This document shows, piece by piece, positions 45,201 to 55,100 of a stretch of DNA of 64,000 nt. Source of the stretch: Dendrophyllia cribrosa. Lineage: Eukaryota > Cnidaria > Anthozoa > Scleractinia > Dendrophylliidae. The notes beneath the pieces were generated by a model. It did no database searches, was not told where the DNA came from, and saw only the letters and a list, made by a program, of their open reading frames with translations. The DNA is taken from the NCBI GenBank assembly GCA_024195265.1, contig JAJLRJ010000004.1, positions 46,091,337 to 46,155,336 on the forward strand. Direction: 5' to 3'. The first letter of the stretch is position 1, and each line of letters opens with the position of its first letter. The position numbers and the translations under genes were made by a program.

Positions 45201-48027
45201 AGAAGCCTTTCTTGGCCATTGTTTTGGAGTTTCACGATTGGATGAAATTTTGTAGCACAAAAGAAACATCACTTTAAAATAAAGTTCCAGTACATTTTAT
45301 TTAAAAAAAAACATGTCCATAGGTTGATGTATTCTCAGTAAGAAACACCTAAACAATCTTATGTGGGGGAAGCGAAATGCCGCGGAACAATAGAGCATTG
45401 CCTAGTTCTTACACGCATTGTTACTTAATAAATGAATGGGGTTAGTTTCTAGAGAAACTGTGGTGCTGCGTCGGTGGGGGGATGAAACACGAGAATTTAG
45501 TTTTATCGACTGAGTCGATAAGGTAAATTGACCACCGTAAAAAGATTCAAATAGCTGACGTTTCGAGTGCTAGCTCTTCGTCGGAGCAAAGTTAACAATA
45601 GCGCTCTAATTAAAGGTGGGCCGCGCTCTCAGTTTACAAAGCGTGTTGTCAACAAATTCGTGTGCAGCAAGATTTTTCTTTTGACTCGTTAGATTCGCAA
45701 TGGTTAGAGCGCGATGGCAAAATCATTTTCCGCAGAACAGGGCTCCGACGAAGGGCTAGCGCTCGAAACGTCAGCTATTTGAATCTTTTTACGGTAGTCA
45801 ATTTTCTTTATTGACTCAGTCGATAAAACTAAATTCTGTTGTTACTTAATACACTGCACAGTCCTTAATAAAAGTGAAGACGGCTTCGGCCATTGAGGCG
45901 AGATCGTAAGTAAAAAAGCGCAACGTACAAGCGAGTGACCCCAATCCACGTTCACTATTTGGCAACGCTTTTAACTAAAGACCCTGGGCCCAGTTGTTCA
46001 AAACGTGGATAGTGCTATCCACCGGAAAAATCGCTATTCGTTGGATAGTGCAATGGGTTTTGTTAATACTAATCCACTGTATAGTGATTTATCCGGTGGA
46101 TAGCGTTTTTCACTCTTTAAACAACTGGGCCCTGTTCTGCGGAAAATGATTTTGCCATTGCGCTCTAACCATTGCGATTCAAACGAGTCAAAAGAAAAAT
46201 CTTGCTGCACACGAATTTGTTGACAAAACGCTTTGTAAAGAGCGCGGCCCACCTTTAATTAGAGCGCTATTGTTAACTTTATCACACCTTGGGATTTACT
46301 TCACACATCAAACCGTTTGATTGACAGCAGTTGAATCTGCCCAGAGACTAGTATTCCCTAGTATACTAGCGCTCGAAACGTCAGCTATTTGAATCTTTTT
46401 ACGGTTCCCAAACAATAGGCCATTTCCGAGTTGCCTTTAGCCTCTCTATCAAAGAGAGGCTAGGAGCGAAACCTTTCACATGCAAATAAAACTTATTTGC
46501 ATGTGAATGAAAACTCATTTTCATATGAGAGGTTTCGCACCTAGCCTCGCTTTGATAGAGAGGCTAAAGGAAACTCGGAAATGGCCTATTACAGCCGACT
46601 AGTCGTGTATATGCAAATTATTATGCCGCGCATCAAGAAACTGGGCAATGTAAGTACATGTCGCGGAAGACAATGGCATTCTGGGCGATGTTAACTCAAA
46701 AATTGAGTAGGGATTTCAAAGAACGGACCGCACAACTCGTAAATAATTTTTGAGGATTTATTGGATTATCCTATTCTGGTCTTTTTATAACACAAAAACG
46801 GCATTTTATAGTCCATTTACATCGTTTAGTTCTGTTATTTTGTTTCAAATAAAAATTAAAACAGTCCGTCGTTTCCTTTTCACTTATTTCTCTTACAACT
46901 GCATTTAAGGCTTAAAGGGTGTGACGTAATCGCTGCATTTTGTAAACACCTGGCATAGCTTTCCGGCCAAACCCTGATGAACGACAAAAACTTCCTTTTC
47001 GTTTGATATTAAGATGATACTGAGCTCCTCAAGGCAAAGTTGACGCGTGATATCTAAGCTAACCGCAACCTAACCACACAATAACATGCACAAAGAAATT
47101 GGAATGGAACACTAGAATAATCACGCTAGTTTCCTTTTATTGAATATGGAAAATGTTAAATGTAAGGAACAGAATAATGAAATAAAAGAAATTTCACAGA
47201 AAGAGAAATAGAACAGTCAATATATTTTTATCTTTACCCCCGAATTGCGAACAAATCAACTGTTTCCGTCAAAAAATTGTTTAAAAGTCGACGTTTTTTG
47301 GCGTGATAAATGCTTACAATGACTATCAATTGTTAGATAAAACTCTGAGTTGGTCGCGTGGGTTAAGAAATATCTTTCTTCCGCTGAAAACTTTGTATAT
47401 CTCGTTAAGTGAAAAACATTTGCCCACGCAACTGTTAGCAATTAAGGATTATCACAATCTCTCTATGAAATAACATGCTTCGTTTAATTTATATTTGATT
47501 TTAAGACCGGGTAATGAATGATCTAGGATATAATATAAAAGAGAGATAAAAGCCGGGGATAAAAGTTCACCGCGGCGACGATTAAGCAAATTTTAATGAA
47601 ACGAAGGAGGCATTCCGATAGAAGCAAAACAATATCTGAGCAAAGTTTATATCATTTTTAAAAAACGTGAGAACTAAAATAAGGCAATTTGACTTGTGTC
47701 ATTACAACAACCTACCGAGAAGAATTTTAAAAAGATGCTTTGATCAAGGTTTACCCGGTACTGCATTACACTGAACTGTTTAAGTAGTATTAAATGAAAA
47801 TAAAATTAACGTAATCCCGATAGTTTCTCGTAAAATTTAGAAATAATCGATTATTTCAATGGCAAACTGATATTGATTGAACCTAAAGCTCGATTTTAGG
47901 TTAGTTACTTATAGAATCAAAACATCACAGCGGAAAAGCTACTTACCGGCCCGATAAAATTACGCAGAAATCCAATGAATCGATGCAGGCATTTTCGACA
48001 TTTTCCCACTTGACTCGCTTGAGCCAT
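32128..48027 (-). CDS. NOX4: NADPH oxidase, NOX4-like, complete, 21 exons, 575 aa
   Basis: Minus-strand exons: 47947-48027, 43716-43811, 43499-43609, 42620-42704, 42341-42438, 41288-41315, 40541-40587, 39532-39557, 39361-39441, 38755-38893, 38254-38346, 38073-38144, 37904-37966, 37333-37393, 37085-37193, 35537-35573, 35213-35295, 34286-34403, 33140-33217, 32805-32905, 32128-32248. All phases agree (1728 nt). The enzyme passes electrons from NADPH through FAD and two haems to O2. Haem ligands are His113/His127 and His202/His215 at the family spacings. FAD motifs are HPFT (334-337) and DGPYGSP (401-407); NADPH motifs are GIGVTP (423-428) and CG (544-545). The extracellular loop LDTHSPGC (227-234), lack of EF hands, and length (human NOX4 is 578) point to NOX4; as part of the p22phox-dependent group it is expected to be constitutively active. 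Odd: the C-terminus reads FSKEVLT, without the usual terminal Phe. Introns carry many MITEs. Two AATAAA occur within 40 nt of the stop. Confidence 0.93.
33483..33630. repeat. Hairpin MITE in NOX4-like intron
   Basis: Arms GAATTTTTAAGAACACTCGA and its near complement, with outer GAGTTATATAAGCAC/GTGCTTATATTACTC and an inner GCACTCGCCTTCGGCTCGTGC stem. It lies between exons 18 and 19 and makes overlapping spurious frames. Confidence 0.85.
34061..34256. repeat. Two adjacent hairpins in NOX4-like intron
   Basis: The first (34061-34150) pairs CCAAGTTCAGTGGCCTCCTC with its complement around a loop of about 28 bp. The second (34209-34256) pairs CTGTGAACAGGCTCC with GGAGCCTGCTCACAG around CTTTGAACTCCTGTC-like DNA. 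Both lie between exons 18 and 19. Confidence 0.75.
35890..36008. repeat. Palindromic MITE with GC-rich centre
   Basis: Outer arms AACAGTTATTCATC/GATGAATAACTGTT, then GCCGAATATGAGCT/AGCTCATATTCGGC and ATATATAACCAAC/GTTGGTTATATAT around GAGGCGCCGCGCCGA. It lies between exons 15 and 16 of the NOX4-like gene. Confidence 0.88.
36407..36569. mobile_element. MITE with TAA target duplication, GGGCCTGGTCGCACTACAGT ends
   Basis: The inverted termini match over about 34 bp (GGGCCTGGTCGCACTACAGT continuing CAAAAACAAAAAT), with TAA at 36404-36406 and 36570-36572. A 3-bp duplication fits PIF/Harbinger or a related group. It lies between exons 15 and 16 of the NOX4-like gene; just upstream, 36324-36363 has an array of CACGTGCACGTG words. 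Confidence 0.85.
39750..39992 (+). repeat. Degenerate (GACT)n / (GAAT)n / (AGGA)n simple repeat
   Basis: Runs of CTGACTGACTGACTGACT, GAATGAATGAATGAATGAAT and AGGAAGGAAGGAA follow one another, in the intron between exons 7 and 8 of the NOX4-like gene. A (GATT)n tract lies near 40717-40735. Confidence 0.9.
40078..40521. mobile_element. TTA-flanked Harbinger-type element with GGAATGA repeats
   Basis: Ends GGGGCTATTCAAAAGATACC and GGTATCATGTGTATAGCCCC, flanked by TTA (40075-40077 and 40522-40524). The interior is made of CATTCCGGAATGA and GGAACGA words in both orientations. It lies between exons 7 and 8 of the NOX4-like gene. Confidence 0.83.
40975..41097. repeat. Hairpin element beside NOX4-like exon 6
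   Basis: AATCACTTAATGACC pairs with its near complement near 41080-41090, and AACAATGTATTTTGTTTCCC pairs with GGGAAACAAAATACACTGTT, around a loop of about 13 bp. Confidence 0.85.
41395..41760. mobile_element. TA-flanked MITE with GGGAGCTTAAGCAACGACGA ends
   Basis: Termini GGGAGCTTAAGCAACGACGA and TCGTCGTTGCTTAAGCTCCC are perfect complements, with TA at both sides (41393-41394 and 41761-41762). The interior is not coding. It lies in the intron between exons 5 and 6, about 80 bp from the 28-nt exon 6. Confidence 0.88.
42163..42203 (+). repeat. (ATG)n microsatellite
   Basis: About a dozen GATGAT triplets in a row in a NOX4-like intron. Confidence 0.95.
44079..44134 (+). repeat. 25-bp tandem duplication
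   Basis: TAACAATAGCCGCTGCACGC plus TTAAT occurs twice, 5 bp apart, in the first NOX4-like intron; the absence of differences suggests a recent event. Confidence 0.85.
45554..45587 (-). ncRNA. Hammerhead ribozyme motif, U4-to-C variant (minus)
   Basis: Minus strand: GCT, then CCGACGA where CTGANGA is expected, stem II GAGC/ACTC with one mismatch, GAAA, CGTC and AGC pairing with GCT. Stem III is the self-complementary ACGT. The core change probably abolishes cleavage. Confidence 0.6.
45742..45775 (+). ncRNA. Hammerhead ribozyme motif, U4-to-C variant (plus)
   Basis: Plus strand: GCT, CCGACGA, stem II GGGC-TAGC-GCTC, GAAA, CGTC, AGC. It shares the same core substitution as its inverted partner, so the change predates the duplication. 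Confidence 0.62.
45988..46132. mobile_element. MITE with GGGCCCAGTTGTTCAAA-type ends
   Basis: Ends GGGCCCAGTTGTTCAAAACG and TTTAAACAACTGGGCCC with inner GTGGATAGTGCTATCCACCGG/CCGGTGGATAGCG pairings. The right boundary abuts the inverted Penelope-tail copy exactly where the first copy reads AGAACAGGGCT, so it seems to have inserted at the edge of, or into, that copy. Confidence 0.8.
46418..46586. mobile_element. TA-flanked MITE, GGCCATTTCCGAGTTGCCT family, copy 1
   Basis: Ends GGCCATTTCCGAGTTGCCTT and complement, TA on both sides, with inner TAGCCTCTCTATCAAAG and ATGCAAATAAAACTTATTTGCAT palindromes. Copy 2 is at 50517-50700. It lies in NOX4-like intron 1. Confidence 0.88.
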
Positions 48028-49084
48028 GTGCTTCGGTCTCAGTCTACTTGACAACCTTTTAGGGAACTTGCTTCGTGGTCCCGAATGACACCGAAAGCCT
48101 GGTTGGACATAAAGTTGCACGGAGTGCTTCAGACACAAATTAAATACATACACACGAGGGTCACGGAGAGTGTTTTGAATCAAGACAAAAGCGAATTGAC
48201 AAAAGACCTTTGTCTCTTTAAAAGAACAAAAACAGCCAAGTTTCCGGTTGGTTAAGCATTCGTTGTTCCTTCAGTTTGTCATGACTGCTGGTAACACCAT
48301 ATCGACCCCCCAGCCCCCCGGGAGGAAGTTGAATAATTAGTACACCCCATGTAAAAGTGCGCGTGTGTCATACTACCAGGCTAAGAAAGTTCAGTGTTAA
48401 AATTAGAGGGTAAAAATAAACCACGATTTATGACAGTACTTTTTAAAACAATCTAAACCAATATAGCGTTTATTCCCATTAAGGAAATCGATCAATGGTT
48501 TCTACACTCGGATGTCTTATTGCCGCGTGTGGACATCACTTATTTCCCGTTACGATTTTGAGTGATTTCAAACTGAGTTTAACTAAAGTCTCTTTGGGGG
48601 ATATCTGTTTTGTGAACGGGCACAACTCGAAACAAACTGCCCCGTGTACTGTGTAACTTACACTAAGACAGAAATTCTTTAAAATATTTCCCAAAATTAA
48701 ACACGCCCACGCCCAGCCTGGTTGAAAATGAGCCGAACCAGCGTTTGTTTTAGCGATTGTCTGCAAAGCAGTGAGACCTGTTTTGTTAATTTTATGGCCG
48801 CCATTGACTTTCATCACCTAACTGCAGAACAATAACTACAACACAGAAACTAATTAACTCGAAGGAACAACAATAAAAAAAAAACAACGCTGGTTTTAGG
48901 CCACTGAGTCCACACAAAGGCTAATCCGTTTTTATTCAGTCAAAACGGCGTTTCCGCATCCAAAATGCATCAATGCAAAGTTTTTCGTCTATACCAGGAG
49001 AATACTAATAAAGGGTGTACCGGGCATGTCCACACTAATGAATATGTTTAAATAATGTCATTAAAACGCTTTTGAAACTGAAAG

Positions 49085-49122
49085 TTCAGACGTTTCGGGA
49101 CTTCTGTCCCTTCCTCAGTGAA
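49085..49122 (-). ncRNA. Hammerhead ribozyme motif with intact core
   Basis: Minus strand: TTCA, core CTGAGGA, stem II GGGAC/GTCCC with loop AGAA, GAAA, stem III ACGT, cleavage-site C (GUC), then TGAA pairing with TTCA. All invariant positions are present and stem II is perfect over five pairs. Like the other copies, it has a palindromic 4-nt stem III, suggesting a dimeric form. Confidence 0.82.
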
Positions 49123-49512
49123 TAGCCGTTAACTAATGTCTTTTCGCCTTTTATGGCGCCCACCTCATGCTCAGACGACGTTTTCAACGACCGAAAACGA
49201 CGGATCTTTTTTAACTCTGCGAGTCGTGACGTTGGGACCGTTAGCGTTATCGAAAAGATCCGTTTTCCATGCGATATCCACATAAAACTTATAGCCGGGG
49301 TTTTCAAATTTATCCACTGTGTGGAGCGTTTACAAAAACCTAAGGTCTGTCGGGGTCGTAAACGCCATATTAGCTGTCAAAGATAGGCGAAAACGCACAA
49401 AACTGCCTTATACGGCACTTCCACACTAACTGAGTTAAAAGTCTTTACTCTCATTTCCCCAAAAGCGCGGCACAATAGTTTCGTCCACACAATTGTTTAC
49501 ACCTGTCCACAT

Positions 49513-50042
49513 TAACCCTTGGCAAATATGAGAATGCAAGAAAAATCCCAAATTTCATTTTGTAAAATATTGAAAAACAAATGGTAACACACAAAAGTGC
49601 TGCTGAAGAGGTTTCATTTGAATGCTCACACCATAGGATTTCGTCAACAGACTCAAAAGTTAGAACAAATGGTACCATGCAAAGTACTGCTGAAGAGGTT
49701 TCATTTGAATGGTCAAACCATGGGATTTCGTCCACAGACTCAAAAGTTAGAACTACACTACATGTGTCCATAATCCACCGTAGGAAAAAAGATGGCGGCT
49801 GTCCATTTTACCACAATACCTTGCGGACCTAACACAGCACATAAGGCACAAAGAAAGCCAAAGTTTTACAATATTTTTCCCAGTACTAAGGACAATGTGT
49901 AGACTAGGTTTGGAGATTTTATAACTTTTCTTTGCATTTTTATGAACGTTGTTAAGGTTTTTGTGCGCTAAGAACTATGGGTAAATGTATTAGTCGCCAT
50001 CTTTTTTCCTACCGAGGATTGACTCTGAGATTGAAAGGGTTA
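49513..50042 (-). mobile_element. TTAA-flanked element carrying two 88-bp-type units
   Basis: Begins TTAACCCTTGGCAAATATGA and ends GATTGAAAGGGTTAA. Inside, in the minus orientation, two tandem units of the GGTACCATTTG/CCTATGG family occur (49566-49760). TTAA targets with CCCTT ends suggest a piggyBac-like non-autonomous family. Confidence 0.75.
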
Positions 50043-50516
50043 ATACGCTTTGGTTAAAGAAAGGATCCTTCTGTTATGCGTTTTCCCATCGACCACACTT
50101 TAACGATCAAACACGAGGTCTCCGTTATCACCTCTCCATACACCAACGCGTTTTCAAAAAGATCCCTTTTCACCCGTCTGCACTATTAAGGTGGCTCCAT
50201 ATAGTTATTGGCCAGTCTTCCAAATAAAATATACATGATCTTATTGCTGACGTCTTTCGCGAGTTTTTGTGTCGCGATACTAGGCATAAAATACACATAC
50301 AAGTAGCTTAGGCTTTCTCCGGCCTTTACGTACACTTGCCACAAGTCGACCTTCGCTTTTTTAATCGAGTTTTATTGGATAAATTTGCGCGCGGAACTTA
50401 GCTTAAGTTAAGTCGCGAAGGACGACCCTTCCGAGAACCTAACTTAGCGGAAATGAGTATTGGAAGGGACTTGTGGCAAGTCTAGCCTTTACGGAGAAAT
50501 CTAATAGGCCATTTCC

Positions 50517-50700
50517 GAGTTGCCTTTAGCCTCTCTATCAAAGCGAGGCTAGGTGTGAAACCTTTCATATGAAAACGAGTTTTCATTCACATTCAAATAA
50601 GTTTTATTTGCATGTGAATGAAAACTCATTTTCATATGAAAGGTTTCGCACCTAGCCTCGCTTTGACAGAGAGGCTAATAAAGGCAACTCGGAAATGGCC
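50517..50700. mobile_element. TA-flanked MITE, GGCCATTTCCGAGTTGCCT family, copy 2
   Basis: Same termini and inner palindromes as 46418-46586, slightly longer because of an extra AAAACGAGTTTTCATTCACA-type segment. TA on both sides. Confidence 0.88.
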
Positions 50701-50966
50701 TATTTGGCAGTCTTGTCTCGTTACAATGGCAACCACTGACTGAGTTGTTGGGCTTGTTGTTCAAGGCTTTTCTCGTTTTTTTGCACGATAAATATTCACG
50801 ATGTTTGGTGAAATAGAATAAGCCTTAGTAAGTCTCATCTGACAAAGCCATAAAAAAATCGGTACATAATTTTCGGCAATTTACTCACTTTTCGTTTTTC
50901 ACGTTTATTGGGTTTTTGTATGTACAAAAATTCTTTTTTTTGTGACCACGAACCAAGAAAACCCTA

Positions 50967-51133
50967 CAAATTTGCCGATTTAATTTCTAAATTAAAATTA
51001 AAATTTCTTTAATTTCTTTAATTTAAAATTTCTTTAAATTTAATTTAATTTAAATTTAATTTCTTTAAAATTTCTTTAATTTAAAATTAAAATTTCTAAA
51101 TTAAAATTCCAATTTTAATTTCTAAAAATTTAA
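50967..51133. repeat. AT-rich low-complexity tract (AATTTCTTT/AAATTAAAA)
   Basis: Almost pure A and T with repeated AATTTCTTTAA and TTAAAATTAAAATTTCT words. Confidence 0.9.
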
Positions 51134-52160
51134 CTCGTGGAACGAGTGCAATAAAGGTTTTAGCTTCCGTAAAATCCTTTATATTTTCGTGGCGTCATCA
51201 AAATAAACAAGCGCACGTTCGCATCATTTTCGAGCCCATGCCTCGTGCGCCAAAAAACTTTCTGGAGCCACCTCACAACGATGCCCTTTCAAAAAAATCT
51301 CCACCGTTTTCAAACCGTATTCGAAATTCTGTTTTCATCAGCGTTTTCGGACAGTCTAAGGCGAAAACCAAGAAAAAATGATTTCTTGCGAAAACGCATA
51401 AACATGTCGTCTGCATCTTCAAACGAAAGCGTGAAAGTGGGAACGGGGCCTTACACCCAAACTTTCCAGGATAGCGTTTCCTTTTTTCCAATGCTTATTC
51501 CCGGAATAATTTTTAAATTTCTTAAACATGTTGAAAGAGCCACGAGACATTGATTTTTAGGCACTTGAGCTTTACTGGGTAGCATGAAAGCAGTCAATTG
51601 TTTAAATTTCTTGGCAAACCGAGCCCCTCGATGAAAGCCATGGTCTAGAAAACCAATTCCTTGCGGCCTTGCAGAATCTAAGCTAAATCTATCTCAGGGG
51701 TGCATATTAAGCAAGAAACAACGTTTGAACAAGCTGGTAAAAAATATTAATTTGGGTGTAAAATAAACGCTAGATTTTCTCATCTTAGAGCTCTTGGACA
51801 CTCGCTTTATTAAGAGCTCGCTGGCTAATAAAAAATCAGGGTCGCTCGTGCAAGAGTCTGTTATCTCCCCCAACGCATTTAACGTCTGATGCTCCGCTAA
51901 CAGGAGAGCGCAATCATTATTAAAAAATCCTCGGTCGATTGCGTCGTTATGAGACAGTAACACATACCATGTTGTTAAAACAAAGTGGTATTTATTGATA
52001 ATGTTAGACATCAAAACGTCCCATAAGAAAGTCCTGCTTTTCCTGTGCATACGGGCACACGAACAGATAACGGTGCCCAACATGTCCAACGGGTAAGGGG
52101 AAGGGAGGGGAGGGTGAATCACGGTCTGGGGAAGGGTGGGGAAATGGGGAAATGGCGAAA

Positions 52161-55100
52161 TTAACCCGTTACCTCCCCATTGAAAGTGTTCGAGTCACGC
52201 CCAATTCTTTCCACTAAACCCATGGCTGCGACAAGAGGGGATTCAGTTATTTCAGTACAGGGTTCTAATGGCGGGATTTTATGTTCGCTGCCGCCGTTCT
52301 CATAAGTGTTAAGCTCTTTTTTCTCCTTCCCAAGGTTCGAATCAGTTGAGAGCAACTGGCTGATGGAAAAGGCTGAGGGCGCGCTGGCTACAGGCTTAGC
52401 GGGGACCGTGCTAGTTACAACGGCGCTTAGCAGTATCCTTTGTTCGCTATCGTTGCTCTCTTCGCTTTGCGCAGCGGGGGATGTCCTATCGCCTGCCTCG
52501 CCGCCTGTCTGGCATTCAACACTGCTGGTCCAAACTTCCCCTTGCGATAGCTGCATTTGCCCTTGCGCTTGCGCATGCTCCTCCTGCTCCTCTGACTTGA
52601 GACTGACCGGTGAGTTTTGCTGGCGCATTTCAGCTAGCAAGCTTTCAGTGGTCTTTATTTTTTCGTCATAAACATGCACTTTCTCCTGTGAGAGAGTCAA
52701 TTGCTGTTTGCAGTCTCTGAGTTGATGCTGAAGAGTTAAGATTGTCGACTGCATGCCTTCAACCTCTTCATCCAGCTGGATAACGAAGTCGTTCAACTCT
52801 AAAACAAGAGAATGATATAAGGTAAGTTCAGACCACTTTTCTAGGGGGCTAATTAAATAGAGACGTAAAAACTTGGAATGGCCAAATTCCATAACAGTTA
52901 ACTGTCATTCTGAGCTAATTCAAATTATGCTGCCATGAGAACTTTTCATCCAATAATGTCCTAATGGGACCTTTCAGTAAGTCTAATGCCGTGTTCACAC
53001 TAGGACCGAAACATGTTTCAATGAAACACGTTTCCTGTAAACATGTTTGTAATTTAATTGTTCACATTAGTTGTTAATTTCAAAACACGTTTCACACCTG
53101 GGTCTAAACTTTATGCTGTTTTTAATATGACACAGCCATAAGCTCGCATAAAATCTTTATAATTGTACATGAACAACAAAAAATAGAGCTCGAACTTTCA
53201 GTTGCATGGTTTTGTGGTTTAATCTCAATTGTCAAGCTCTTTGGGAACGAAGGGCGATGCGGTGTTTAAGTAATAATCCGCATAAGAAGGAAAGTGCTAA
53301 CGGCAATGCAGGATGGAATGTCAACATTTTTCATTGTTACAACTAGCGATCTCATTGGCCTAGACTCAAAGACAGCTAAAAAGTTAGGTTTCAAGGTGCA
53401 TTTTGTTTGATTTTTTTTAAAGGTTTCATGTAATTTAAGACCCAATCGCAAAACATGCAAATTTTTAAAGAAATTGTATTTGAGGAACTTCATCAAAGAA
53501 GCAAAATTATTAGCTATTGTCTTCTGCTATTTTGATTAGTTAAGCACAAACATTTCCTAAAATTTATCTGACGCAAATGGATTTTCTTTATTTTTATACT
53601 AAAATATTATAATAAACCATTAGCTCCTCCCCTGTTCTTGAAATCAAAGACATTCTATGTGAGAAAGAGCCAATGCCGCAGAACAATGAAGTTTACCGTA
53701 GTTCTTATGTGGAGCATTACTTTTAAGTCTCCTTATTAAAATAAGCAGACGCCCTTTTGCGCTAATGTGTTTCGTCTGGCTTAGATTGAAACTACCTCGT
53801 GAGGCAGTTTCAGTCATGCTCACAATAAACAAGTTTCGATCATGATTCACGCAATACTCTAATTGATGTGAACACTTCTCATTGTGAAACATGCTTCATT
53901 AGTGATCAGACTTAACCCATTGACACCTGAGGATTTTTACGTTTTTGAGTGATTTTCTGCATACACACGCCCCATAGGATTTTGGAGTTACCATTGAAAG
54001 TGCTGCTGTTCTAAAACACTGAAGGCTCGAGTTTACTGGAAACGTCATTGTGACGATCTCATTTTGCTTGGTTGATTTGCAATAAAGGGTCCAATATGAA
54101 TTATCTACGATTTTTGGTAAGTTCACAGCCATTTTTCATCTTTAGTAGCTGCCTGGTGAGCATCATTAAGCTTGGAGGTAGTTCTGAGTCCACTTCTCAA
54201 TGAAGCGAGTTAGGTGTTGTACTTCGTTTACGAATTTGGCTCGTTGCTCGTTGAACTGGAAAAATGGCCGCCTGGAAACTAAGTGGCTTTGGGACTCGAC
54301 TCTGGATGAATTTCTCGACCTACCGCGGCATATTTTGGAAGTTGCGACCACAGGAGAACACAACAAGCGCGAAATTTCGGCGGTGGGTCAGAGTGGCTGT
54401 GGACTTAGTATATATATGAAAATTGTGGAGGACGGAATGGACGCTGTCAAAAAATCTGTTTATTTCCCAGCATGCAGTGTGGTGGTGATGTTGAAAATCG
54501 AGGCAAGGTGAGTATGCACTAGTATAAGAAGCTGTAGCTAGGCCCGAGCAACGAATAAGAGCAAAAAAATTCACTGCTAAGCTAGGACTAGGACTGAATT
54601 TTGCTGTAAATGTTGACTTTTGGGTTTGCCACGATGATTTGAATAAAAAAAACTACAGGCAAAAACGTGATTTTTGTTGTTTTTCTATGACGTTAAAAAC
54701 GGTAATTTTTGTTATTGTCCAAATTCAAACGCTGATATTCTGCAAAAATCGCTGACTTTTTTGTGTTTATTGGGTATCTCTTTTTGAAAGATCTTCTAGT
54801 CAATGCTCACAACTGCTAGTTAAGGCAATGTTCGCACGATTGAGAAAGTTACAATTTTTTAAAGCAGTGGGGTCTTGTACGGGCGGTTACGGGCGGTTCA
54901 GGTGTCAATGGGTTAACATGTCTCACCCTAGTGTGAACACAGCATATGTTTTAAGACATTCTTACCATCTTGACTCCCTTTCAGCTCATCGCTGTATTTT
55001 TTCTGAAGCGCAAGTTCAGCTTCCAACTGTGCTACTCGCCCTTGAGATAACTGACGACCAAGCTCTTGATTTTCCTGGATCAACATGCGGCATTTAGCCA

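Larger units (their letters stand above)
45507..45832. mobile_element. Penelope-type pseudo-LTR inverted pair with two hammerhead motifs
   Basis: Outer arms TTTTATCGACTGAGTCGATAA and the complement near 45808-45830 enclose CGTAAAAAGATTCAAATAGC/GCTATTTGAATCTTTTTACG and hammerhead-like cores facing each other. The central about 150 bp (TTAACAATAGCGCTC... to ...AGAACAGG) reappears inverted at 46133-46290, and a third half-copy occurs at 46366-46406. The arrangement suggests tail pieces of Penelope-like elements without coding sequence. It lies in the first intron of the NOX4-like gene. Confidence 0.72.
48028..52160. other. Intergenic interval between NOX4-like 5' end and WTAP 3' end
   Basis: No gene recognised in 4.1 kb. 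It should contain the NOX4-like promoter just above 48027 (no stop-free upstream ATG in frame) and the WTAP 3' end; minus-strand AATAAA occurs near 51985. The rest is transposon copies and AT-rich DNA. Confidence 0.5.
52986..54945. mobile_element. Composite TIR element in WTAP intron 7 (outer shell)
   Basis: Left end ATGCCGTGTTCACACTAGGA and right end CCCTAGTGTGAACACAGCAT are inverted, with short TA-like flanks. Inside lie a repeat shared with 63377-63712 and a 997-bp TTAA-flanked element, so almost all of this intron is layered mobile DNA. Confidence 0.75.

Noticed and set aside
48028..48183. N-terminal extension of the NOX4-like protein
   Set aside because: The frame is open upstream but has no ATG; NOX4 proteins have a short N-terminus matching the ATG at 48027.
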